Of a DNA stretch of 64,000 nucleotides, positions 35,240 through 43,116 are shown one piece after another. The position numbers and the translations under genes were made by a program. The stretch is from Campylobacterota bacterium (lineage in GTDB: Bacteria > Campylobacterota > Campylobacteria > Campylobacterales > Thiovulaceae). The stretch covers positions 1 through 64,000 of the forward strand of contig JASKOM010000009.1 in assembly GCA_030152305.1 (NCBI GenBank), read 5' to 3'. The notes below the pieces were generated by a model. It was not told the origin of the DNA. It made no database searches and worked only from the letters and a program-made list of their open reading frames with translations. Each line of letters starts with the position of its first letter. Positions within the stretch are counted from its first letter, which is position 1.

Positions 35240-36676
35240 TTATTTTGTTTGATTATTATCTGACCAACCGCCACCAAATGATTTATATAAACTAATTATA
35301 TTTGTTAATAAATTTTGTTGTGCGGTTTGATAATTTTGTTTTGCCTGAAGCCATTGTTGCTGAACTAATAATAAATCGCTATACGAAATCGTTCCAGCAT
35401 TATATTTTAGTCTAGCCTGTGAAAAAGCTTTTTCGATTGATTGAACTCGTTTATTTTGATATTTAACAATTTCCATATATTTATTATATTGAACGATCGC
35501 TTCGTTTGCATCTAAAAAAGCATTAAATATAATTTTCTTATAATTATTAATCGCTTTTTTATGTTCAGCTTCGGCAACTTTTACAGCTCCTTCTGTTGCA
35601 CCAGCATTAAAAATTGGAATATTTAAAGCAGGTGTAAAACTCCAAATTTTCGCAGGATTCGTTACGAAATCTACTAAATTCAAACTTTGAATTCCAAGCA
35701 TTCCAGTTAGGCTGATTGACGGATAATAAGAAGCTCTTGCAACTGTAATTTTCGCATGAGAAATTATTAAATTTTGTTCAGCATCTTTTATGTCTGGTCT
35801 GTGTTGCAAAATCGTCGATGGCAAAGCTTCTGGCAATTTCGGAAAAATAATTTTATTAAATGCTCCGACCTCATCGATATGATTTTTTTGTTGATCAGGA
35901 AATTCACCAGTTAAAGCATACAGATTTTTTTCAAGACTAGATTTTTGAGCCTCAAATTGAATTCTCGAAGCAACAGCATTTTGAACTTCAGCCTGTGATT
36001 GCAAATAAACAGATTCGTTAATTAACCCGTAACGATATTTTAATTCGTTTTTCGTTTCGATTTCTTTTGAGATTTGAACATTTTCATTTGCAATTTTGAT
36101 CTGTTCATTTATATTAACGATATTTAAATAAATATTTGCAACTTGCGAAGCAATCGATATTTTTAAAGTTTCGTGAGCATATTTTGATGATAAAATTGTT
36201 GCTTTTGCTCCGTCGTTTGTAGCCTGAATTTTGCCAAATAGATCAATTTCGTAATTATCTAACCCAAGCGATAACGAATGAGTCGCAGTTGAGCCATTTT
36301 TTAAATTTGGCATATCGCTATCTCGAACCTCTTTTGTTGCCAATGAAGTCGAAGCAGAAAAATGCGGATATAAATTTGCATTTACTTGTTGAAATTGACC
36401 ATACAACATTTCGATCGATGTCGCCGAATTTAATAGATCAAAATTATATTTTAATGCAGTTTCGATTCGTTTTGTTAATATTGGATCATTAAAATTTTTC
36501 CACCATTCAGCATCGATCGGATAATCTTGAGAAATATTCGTTTCGTCTTGTTCTGAAAAACTTTTTGGAATATCGATTTTCTCGCTGTTTTTATATTCTG
36601 AATAAAATGAGGAACAGCCACTATTTAATAAAATCAACGAAACTGTATAAGACAAATATTTTAATTTATTGGTCAT
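35240..36676 (-). CDS. Outer-membrane efflux lipoprotein (OprM/TolC-like, NodT family)
   Basis: 478 residues. A lipobox (LILLNSGCSSF) gives an acylated N-terminus; DAEWWKNFNDPILTKRIETA, then KYNFDLLNSATSIEMLYGQF and later ARLKYNAGTISYSDLLLVQQ are the two OEP-domain repeats. It forms the trimeric exit duct of the RND pump encoded next to it. It overlaps the RND gene by about 11 bases. GATGAGGT (minus) at 35868. Confidence 0.93.
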   Translation of the reverse strand: MTNKLKYLSYTVSLILLNSGCSSFYSEYKNSEKIDIPKSFSEQDETNISQDYPIDAEWWKNFNDPILTKRIETALKYNFDLLNSATSIEMLYGQFQQVNANLYPHFSASTSLATKEVRDSDMPNLKNGSTATHSLSLGLDNYEIDLFGKIQATNDGAKATILSSKYAHETLKISIASQVANIYLNIVNINEQIKIANENVQISKEIETKNELKYRYGLINESVYLQSQAEVQNAVASRIQFEAQKSSLEKNLYALTGEFPDQQKNHIDEVGAFNKIIFPKLPEALPSTILQHRPDIKDAEQNLIISHAKITVARASYYPSISLTGMLGIQSLNLVDFVTNPAKIWSFTPALNIPIFNAGATEGAVKVAEAEHKKAINNYKKIIFNAFLDANEAIVQYNKYMEIVKYQNKRVQSIEKAFSQARLKYNAGTISYSDLLLVQQQWLQAKQNYQTAQQNLLTNIISLYKSFGGGWSDNNQTK

Positions 36677-39600
36677 GTATTTGTTCCTTTTTGATTAAAT
36701 CGATTTTTTGTTCTTTCACGAAATATTCTCGAATTGAACTTACCCAATAATATAAATATGGAATAAAATATCTTTCGATAAAAGTTGCTGAAAGCATTCC
36801 GCCGAACATTGCAATACCGATTGAAAATCTTCCCATTGCACCAGCACCAGAACTTAAAATTAATGGCAACATTCCAACTAAAAAGGCAAATGAAGTCATC
36901 ATCATTGGTCTATATCTTAATCGTGCCGCTTCCATTGCTGAATCATAAATTGATTTTCCAGATAATCGTTGTTCTTCGGCAAATTCAACGACTAATATTG
37001 CATTTTTCGCTGAAAGTGCTATCAAAGTTAATAAACCAATCTGAAAAAAGACATTGTTATTTAAAAATGGAATTACCCAAACAACGGCATAAGCTCCTAA
37101 AATTCCATATGGAACAGCTAACATGATCGATAACGGTAAAACCCATTTTTCATATAGAGCCGATAAAATTAAATAGACCATGATTAAAGCAAAAATTACG
37201 ATTATTAAAGCTTTTGAACCAACTAATTTTTCTTGTAAATATAAACCTTCCCAGTCATAAGTTGCAGATTCATGTAAATATTGTTCAGCCATTGTTTCGA
37301 TGAGGTTAATAATTTCACCTGAACTTGTTCCACTTGCTGGAGAACCCATAATTACAGAACTTAATACACCGTTAAAATGTTCAATCGAAGCAGGAGCTGA
37401 TTCCATATGAACTTGAATAATTGACGAAAGCGGAATCATATTTCCATTATTTGAACGAACCCAAGCTCGACCAATATCTTCAGGAGTTGCTCGATATTGC
37501 GAATCTGATTGAACTTGAACCCAATAAGTTTTACTATTTTTCGTAAATTGATTAATATTCATAACTCCAATTGTTGATTGCAAAGTCTGAAAAATTTCAT
37601 TTATCGATAAACCAAGACTTTTTGCTTTTTCTCGATCGACATCAACTCGTAAAATAGGCGAAGTCATGCTCATCGTTGTCATTGGATTTTTAAAATGTTG
37701 ATCAGCCCGTAATTTTTCCAAAAATGAATTTGTTGTCGAATATAATAAACTGACATTATTATCAGCTGGTTGTAAAATTCTAAGCATAAACATATCGGAC
37801 GGTCCCATTCCTCGAATTGGAGGCGGTGGCATTGCAAAAACTCTAGCTTCTCGAATTGATCCCAATTTTGGAGCTAACGAATTTAATATTCCAAATACTT
37901 TTAATTCTTGTGTTTGTCGCTCTTCCCACGGTTTTAATCGAACGAAAATAACCGCTGAATTTGGTTCTTGAGAAAAAGTCAAAATATTAAGTCCAGTAAT
38001 TGCCGTAAATTTAATAATGCCTTCTTGATTTTTTAAAATTTCTTCAACATTTTTTACAACTTCGAGAGTTCGATCAGCTGTTGCACCATCTGGCAAATTT
38101 ATACTCGTGATAAAAAAGCCTTGATCTTCCATTGGCAAAAATGCACTTGGCAAAGTCTTATTAAAAAAATATATAAAATAATATGTCGAAAGATAAACTA
38201 ATAAAAATAAAAACGGTATTTTTTTTATCATAAAGCCTGACCGTCGAACATAGCTATCTGTCATTTTTTCGAATCTTTTATTAAACCATCTGAAAAACCA
38301 TGATGGTTCATGTTGATGAGGTTTTAAAATTAATGCACCAATTGCTGGAGCAAAACTCAAAGCTACAAATCCAGAAAACACAACCGAAATAGCAATTGTC
38401 GAAGCAAATTGTTTATAAAGCTGACCTGTCATTCCACTCATAAAAGTAGCTGGAATAAAAACTGCTCCCATAACTAAGACGATTGCAATAACTGGACCAG
38501 AAATTTGACTCATAGCTTTTATTGCTGATTCTCGCGGTGATAATTTTTCTGTTTGCAAAATTCGTTCCATGTTTTCGACGACGACAATTGCATCATCAAC
38601 AACGATACCAATTGCTAAAACAAGACCAAACAAAGTCAAAGTATTTATCGAATAGCCTAATAAATACATGCCGATAAATGCTCCCATTAATGAAACAGGA
38701 ATTGCCAAAATCGGAATTATCGAAGCTCTGAAACTTTGCAAAAATAAATAAATTACTAAACTAACTAATAAAATCGATTCTATTAAAGTCGAAACGACCT
38801 CATCGATCGAAATCTTTACAAAATCAGTCGTATCATAAGGCACAGAATAAGAAATACCTTTTGGAAATTTTTGAGATAATTTTTCCATTTTGTTTTTTAC
38901 GGCATCAGCTGTATCAAGAGCATTTGCACTAACATCAGCAAAAATACCAATCATCGATGCTGGTTTGCCATTTACTCGACCGAAAAATTCGTAATTTTGA
39001 CTGCCTAATTCAACACGAGCAACATCTTTTAATCTAATTAACGAACCGTTTTCTTTTGCTCGAACGATAATATTTCCAAATTCTTCAGGAGTTGAAAAAC
39101 GACCTTTTGACGATAATTGCATTGTCCAAATTTGTTCATTCGAACTATTTGGAGCTTGACCTAATCGACCTGGTGCAACTTGAATATTTTGTTCTTTAAT
39201 AGCCAAATTAATATCAGTTGCCGTTACACCAAGAGAACTCATTCGATCAGGATTTAACCAGATTCGCATTGCATAATCTCGTTGAGCAAATATTTGAGCT
39301 CGACCTGCACCCGGTATTTTTTTAATTTCATCAAGAACATTTGACAAAATATAATTACTAATTTGTGTTGCATCGTAACTTTCATCTGGCGATGTAACGG
39401 CAATTAATAATAAAATATCAGAAGTCTTTTTTTGAACAGAAACACCTAAATCTCGAGCTGTTTGAGGCAAAAGTGCAAGAACCGAATTAATTCTATTTTG
39501 AACATCAACCGCAGCCATATCTTGATTTACACCAATATTAAAAGTGCAAGTTATCGTAGCTGTTCCACTTAATGCCGTAGCTTTTGAACTCATATACATT

Positions 39601-39827
39601 AAGCCATCAGCTCCAGAAATTTGTGATTCCAACGGATTCAAAATCGTGTCGGCGATCGTTTGAGCATCAGCTCCTGGATATTGTGCCGTTACGACAACAG
39701 TCGGCGGTGTTATATTTGGCAATTGAGAAATTGGCAAACTTTTTATTGCAACAAATCCCAACATAGCAATAATTAAAGCAATAACCGTTGATAAAACAGG
39801 TCTTTTTATAAAAAAAGTGCTGATCAT
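36666..39827 (-). CDS. RND multidrug efflux inner-membrane transporter (AcrB/HAE1 family)
   Basis: 1053 residues, the normal HAE1 length. Start MISTFFIKRPVLSTVIALII; porter loops with PPTVVVTAQYPGADAQTIAD; the TM4 proton relay in GLVLAIGIVVDDAIVVVENM with the DD pair (about 405-408); GSPASGTSSGEI; and MMMTSFAFLVGMLPLILSSG near the C-terminus. It exports hydrophobic drugs or bile-like compounds using the proton gradient, with the adaptor and outer-membrane duct encoded on either side. Three GATGAGGT octamers (37299, 38315, 38797 minus). Confidence 0.96.
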   Translation of the reverse strand: MISTFFIKRPVLSTVIALIIAMLGFVAIKSLPISQLPNITPPTVVVTAQYPGADAQTIADTILNPLESQISGADGLMYMSSKATALSGTATITCTFNIGVNQDMAAVDVQNRINSVLALLPQTARDLGVSVQKKTSDILLLIAVTSPDESYDATQISNYILSNVLDEIKKIPGAGRAQIFAQRDYAMRIWLNPDRMSSLGVTATDINLAIKEQNIQVAPGRLGQAPNSSNEQIWTMQLSSKGRFSTPEEFGNIIVRAKENGSLIRLKDVARVELGSQNYEFFGRVNGKPASMIGIFADVSANALDTADAVKNKMEKLSQKFPKGISYSVPYDTTDFVKISIDEVVSTLIESILLVSLVIYLFLQSFRASIIPILAIPVSLMGAFIGMYLLGYSINTLTLFGLVLAIGIVVDDAIVVVENMERILQTEKLSPRESAIKAMSQISGPVIAIVLVMGAVFIPATFMSGMTGQLYKQFASTIAISVVFSGFVALSFAPAIGALILKPHQHEPSWFFRWFNKRFEKMTDSYVRRSGFMIKKIPFLFLLVYLSTYYFIYFFNKTLPSAFLPMEDQGFFITSINLPDGATADRTLEVVKNVEEILKNQEGIIKFTAITGLNILTFSQEPNSAVIFVRLKPWEERQTQELKVFGILNSLAPKLGSIREARVFAMPPPPIRGMGPSDMFMLRILQPADNNVSLLYSTTNSFLEKLRADQHFKNPMTTMSMTSPILRVDVDREKAKSLGLSINEIFQTLQSTIGVMNINQFTKNSKTYWVQVQSDSQYRATPEDIGRAWVRSNNGNMIPLSSIIQVHMESAPASIEHFNGVLSSVIMGSPASGTSSGEIINLIETMAEQYLHESATYDWEGLYLQEKLVGSKALIIVIFALIMVYLILSALYEKWVLPLSIMLAVPYGILGAYAVVWVIPFLNNNVFFQIGLLTLIALSAKNAILVVEFAEEQRLSGKSIYDSAMEAARLRYRPMMMTSFAFLVGMLPLILSSGAGAMGRFSIGIAMFGGMLSATFIERYFIPYLYYWVSSIREYFVKEQKIDLIKKEQIHDQ

Positions 39828-39832
39828 TTTTA

Positions 39833-40981
39833 TTATTTCGCTTTTAAAATTATTTGACTATTTGGTCTTAATTTAACGAGATTATCAATTGCAACAAGAT
39901 CACCATTTTTAAGTCCGTTTTCGATAATTACATTGTCGCCAAGCCAAACAGTTGGAAAAACAGGAGCAATTCTCACAGTTTGATTATTATCAACGATAAA
40001 TATAAATTTGCCTCGATCCGAAGTTAAAATAGCTTTTTGTGGCAAATATAAAACATTTTGCCAAGTCATGCCTTTTATTTTTACTCGAACAAATTGCCCC
40101 GGCAAAAGAACATGATCATCATTTTCGATAACAGCTCGATAAGTTATATTGCCAGTTGATGAATCAACAAACGGAGAAATAAAATCAATTTTGCCTTTTC
40201 GATTAATAGTTGTTCCATCGCCTAAAACTAACTCGATGTCATAAACTCCATTTTTTGGCAAAATTAATTTACCGCTTTTGATAGCTTTTTCTTGAGCTAA
40301 TCTTTGATTTTCATTTAACGAAAAAGTTACATAAATTGGATCACTTTGATAAATAGTTGTTAAAAAACCGTTTTGACCCGCTGTAACAAAAGTTCCAACA
40401 TCGATACGAGATTTATCGACAAAACCGCCTACTTGAGCTTTAATCGTCGTATAACTTAAATTTACTTTTGCCTGATTTACAGTTGATTTTGCACCTTTGA
40501 GACTAGCAGTTGTTACTCGCAATTGAGCCATTGCATTATCGAGATCTTGATTACTCGCGGCATTTGCTTCAACAAGTGGCTTAATTCGATTATAAGTCGT
40601 TTGAGCATTTAAAAAATTTGCATTTGCAACTTCATAAGATGCTTGAGCATTTTCGAGTGCATTTTGTAAATCAGTTGGATCAATCGTAAATAAAACTTGA
40701 CCTTCTTTTATATAACTGCCTTCAGAATAAAATCGTTTTTGCAAATAGCCTGAAACTCTTGCATAAACTTGAACAGTCGAAAAAGCTTGAGTTTGTCCAG
40801 TTGCTTCGAATATTGCTGAAAAATTGCCTTCTTTGACAATTGTCGTCGAAATAGAAACATTGCCTTCAGGCGGTTTTTCCATGCCTTGCATTTTTGGTCG
40901 TTCGCAACCGATAAAATTCAAACTTAAACCTAATAATAAAACTAAGTTAATTTTGCTTTTAGAAAAAAAATAATTATTCAT
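39833..40981 (-). CDS. RND periplasmic adaptor (membrane fusion protein)
   Basis: 382 residues. Lipoprotein-type signal (VLLLGLSLNFIGCERPK), barrel-sandwich hybrid halves (VSGYLQKRFYSEGSYIKEGQ and IKAQVGGFVDKSRIDVGTFV), an alpha-hairpin between them and the beta-barrel VTFSLNENQRLAQEKAI. It bridges the AcrB-like pump and the outer-membrane duct. It overlaps marR by 8 bases and the pump gene follows after 5 bp. Confidence 0.94.
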   Translation of the reverse strand: MNNYFFSKSKINLVLLLGLSLNFIGCERPKMQGMEKPPEGNVSISTTIVKEGNFSAIFEATGQTQAFSTVQVYARVSGYLQKRFYSEGSYIKEGQVLFTIDPTDLQNALENAQASYEVANANFLNAQTTYNRIKPLVEANAASNQDLDNAMAQLRVTTASLKGAKSTVNQAKVNLSYTTIKAQVGGFVDKSRIDVGTFVTAGQNGFLTTIYQSDPIYVTFSLNENQRLAQEKAIKSGKLILPKNGVYDIELVLGDGTTINRKGKIDFISPFVDSSTGNITYRAVIENDDHVLLPGQFVRVKIKGMTWQNVLYLPQKAILTSDRGKFIFIVDNNQTVRIAPVFPTVWLGDNVIIENGLKNGDLVAIDNLVKLRPNSQIILKAK

Positions 40982-41450
40982 CTTTGATATTTTTTAAATC
41001 CTCTTTATTATAAATAAGATTGCATAAAGCTTTTAAAACTTTTGCTGTCGATTCGATTTCAGCTTGAGAAAAATGGCTATGTAAATATGATGTTGCATCT
41101 TTTAGAACTTTCATAGTCGAATCTTCGAGATTTTTGCCTTCATCCGTGATAACGATTAATTTATGTCGTTTGTCATTTAAATTATTAACTCGTTTAACAA
41201 GCTTTCTTTTTTCAAGTCCATTAATTAAACGAGAAACACTAGTTTTATCTTTGCCAATTAAATAAGCTATATCTTTTTGAGATAATTCAGCCCCTTTCCA
41301 TAAAACGATCATAATTCTTAATTGCTCAATAGTAATATCAATTTGATTAAGCTGAAACTGTTTTATTGCATAAAGCCGAATTGCAAAAGCTGTATGATTA
41401 CTTAAACAACCTAAAGATGGCTCAATAGGACATTCACAACGATTGATCAT
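40974..41450 (-). CDS. MarR-family transcriptional regulator
   Basis: 158 residues with a winged helix-turn-helix: AELSQKDIAYLIGKDKTSVS, RLINGLEKRKLVKR, then NDKRHKLIVITDEGKNL (the wing, D-x-R). An N-terminal segment CECPIEPSLGCLS contains three cysteines that could sense oxidants or metals. It is first in the efflux operon and probably represses it; the palindrome at 41488-41513 is the likely operator. Confidence 0.92.
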   Translation of the reverse strand: MINRCECPIEPSLGCLSNHTAFAIRLYAIKQFQLNQIDITIEQLRIMIVLWKGAELSQKDIAYLIGKDKTSVSRLINGLEKRKLVKRVNNLNDKRHKLIVITDEGKNLEDSTMKVLKDATSYLHSHFSQAEIESTAKVLKALCNLIYNKEDLKNIKDE

Positions 41451-41487
41451 TTTTTATTATTAACCTCCTTTTTGTGATCAAAATAAA

Positions 41488-41513
41488 AAATTAGTTGAAT
41501 AGACAACTAATTT
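41488..41513. promoter_or_regulatory. MarR operator candidate
   Basis: AAATTAGTTG-aataga-CAACTAATTT, a 10-bp perfect inverted repeat 38 bp upstream of the marR start. TTAGTTG/CAACTAA half-sites are typical of MarR-family operators. Confidence 0.75.
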
Positions 41514-41656
41514 AAAAAGAATTATAAACAAAGTAAAAGTTAAATAACTTAATTAATCTTATGAATGATGTATTTCTCATTCCGTGCTTGACAAGAAAAC
41601 TATGAATTATTAATAATTTATTTTATGTGAATTTATTTGAAAAAGAGGCATTGAGC

Positions 41657-41662
41657 TATAAT
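41657..41662 (+). promoter_or_regulatory. -10 box for the KilA-N gene
   Basis: TATAAT at 41657-41662, preceded by TTGAGC, about 70 bp upstream of the gene at 41734. Confidence 0.35.
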
Positions 41663-41733
41663 TCGACAAGATCACTTCCCACAGACTTCGAAAATGTGAG
41701 AAATGAAAAATCCAAACGAAAGTGGCTGAAATT

Positions 41734-42606
41734 ATGGCATACAAATATGAATCTGTGCTGAAATCGTTCCAATACTCGACAGAGAGTTATCAAGTTATTT
41801 CTGATTTTTTATTATCAGGCGATAAAACAAATCCAAAAGTCATGTTAAAAGTTACTGACATTTCTAAACATTTCAATAAACGACCTAATGACTGGTTTGC
41901 AAATCCAAGCACAATAATTTTTATTAAAGCTTTGATTAAAATCAAAATAAAAGGTAACGACAAACAGTTTATTAAAGCTTTTAAGAAGTGGTTAAAAAGT
42001 GATACAAGAAAATCTGGTATCACTCAAAAAGACGATTCTACCGAGATTGTAGAGAAGCTTGAAAACAAAGAAATTGTTAAACTTGCAAAAGATATCGAAA
42101 TGATTGAAGTGAAAAAAGGTAACTTAGCAGGTTCTGAAAACGGTAAGTCAGTTCAAGGAACTTGGATTCATCGAGATTTAGCAGTTGAATATGCTCGTTG
42201 GCTTGATCCAGAATTTTCAATTTGGATTTCTCAAAAAATCTTAGAACTTGTTAATGATGGTGTTGCTTGGAATGAAATTCGAAATAAGACCAAAAAAGAT
42301 TATTTGCCTCTCACAAGTGCAATAAAAAAATATGTTGTTCCAGCAAATACGAAAACAAAAGCGGATATTATTTATGGGCAAATTGCAAATTTTATAAATT
42401 TACGAGTTACTCAACAAAAGGCAAAAGATATTCGCGAAGAACGACATATTCAAGCAAACGAATTAACTCGAGACTATTTCGAAAAGCTCGAATTAGATCG
42501 AATTGCAAAACTTCAAATCTTCGCTGAAATTATAATTTCACAACTTCAAACAACAGATCTAATAAAATTATCAAATATGATCGCAAACTACGAATATCAA
42601 GATTAA
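41734..42606 (+). CDS. KilA-N domain protein
   Basis: About 290 residues from the ATG at 41734 (MAYKYESVLKSFQ); a GTG at 41722 is also in frame. The KilA-N DNA-binding domain appears as VTDISKHFNKRPNDWFANPS and, after an insertion of about 60 charged residues, QGTWIHRDLAVEYARWLDPE followed by FSIWISQKILELV. The C-terminal half is different from the other antirepressor-like genes here: YLPLTSAIKKYVVPANTKTK followed by ADIIYGQIANFINL, which resembles the ORF-associated domain of such proteins. Phage-derived regulator, apparently stand-alone; neighbours are the marR operon and a restriction-modification gene. Confidence 0.82.
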   Translation: MAYKYESVLKSFQYSTESYQVISDFLLSGDKTNPKVMLKVTDISKHFNKRPNDWFANPSTIIFIKALIKIKIKGNDKQFIKAFKKWLKSDTRKSGITQKDDSTEIVEKLENKEIVKLAKDIEMIEVKKGNLAGSENGKSVQGTWIHRDLAVEYARWLDPEFSIWISQKILELVNDGVAWNEIRNKTKKDYLPLTSAIKKYVVPANTKTKADIIYGQIANFINLRVTQQKAKDIREERHIQANELTRDYFEKLELDRIAKLQIFAEIIISQLQTTDLIKLSNMIANYEYQD

Positions 42607-42686
42607 CAAAAAAATAACTTCACACAAAACGGGAGACTTCGTTGTCCGTGCATCTACACAGGATCTAAGAATTAATATGTTTTCTA

Positions 42687-42727
42687 GATTCTGAATCAAG
42701 TTACAGGAGCTATCGCTTCAGAATGAC
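42687..42727. repeat. Dispersed palindromic repeat, family C
   Basis: ATTCTGAATCAAGTTACAGG then AGCTATCGCTTCAGAAT, matching 22947-22987 with two changes. It lies between the KilA-N gene and the restriction-modification gene. Confidence 0.8.
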
Positions 42728-42768
42728 AAGTTTAATAGATAGAATTTGATAAAAAATGGTAAATAAAA

Positions 42769-42975
42769 TTGCATCAAATAGAAAAATATTATAAAAAAAT
42801 AGAAGAGCTGAAAAATTTCTCGTCGAATGAAACTTCGATTAGAAGAGCTTTTGAAAATTTGTTAGACGGTTATGCGAACGAATATAAATTTAGTTTTATC
42901 GCTGAATTTCCATATAAAAATATTCGTCCAGATGGAACAGTGAAAGATCAATTTCGGTTTGATATTGGTTATTAG
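42769..42975 (+). pseudogene. Restriction-modification nuclease domain, cut off by an amber codon
   Basis: From a TTG at 42769 the frame reads ENLLDGYANEYKFSFIAEFP and QFRFDIGY, then TAG at 42973-42975, then EAKDESDDLSIEINKKLNKG and NIIFEDSRRAVLIQ in the same frame, joining without a break to the methylase ORF at 43117. Homologues of this nuclease domain normally have an aromatic residue (often Trp) before EAKD, so TGG to TAG is the simplest change. D...EAK is the PD-(D/E)xK catalytic motif, so the stop falls directly in the active site. Confidence 0.75.
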
Positions 42976-43116
42976 GAAGCTAAAGATGAAAGTGATGATT
43001 TATCGATCGAGATAAATAAAAAATTAAATAAAGGTTATCCAAGTTCGAATATAATTTTTGAAGATTCTCGTCGTGCTGTTTTAATTCAAAATGGTAAAAC
43101 TGTTTTTGATATTTCG

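Noticed and set aside
29405-42975. TAG reassigned to a sense codon
   Set aside because: TAG ends several ordinary frames here (e.g. 45679-45681, 47727-47729), so the two in-frame ambers look like local mutations.
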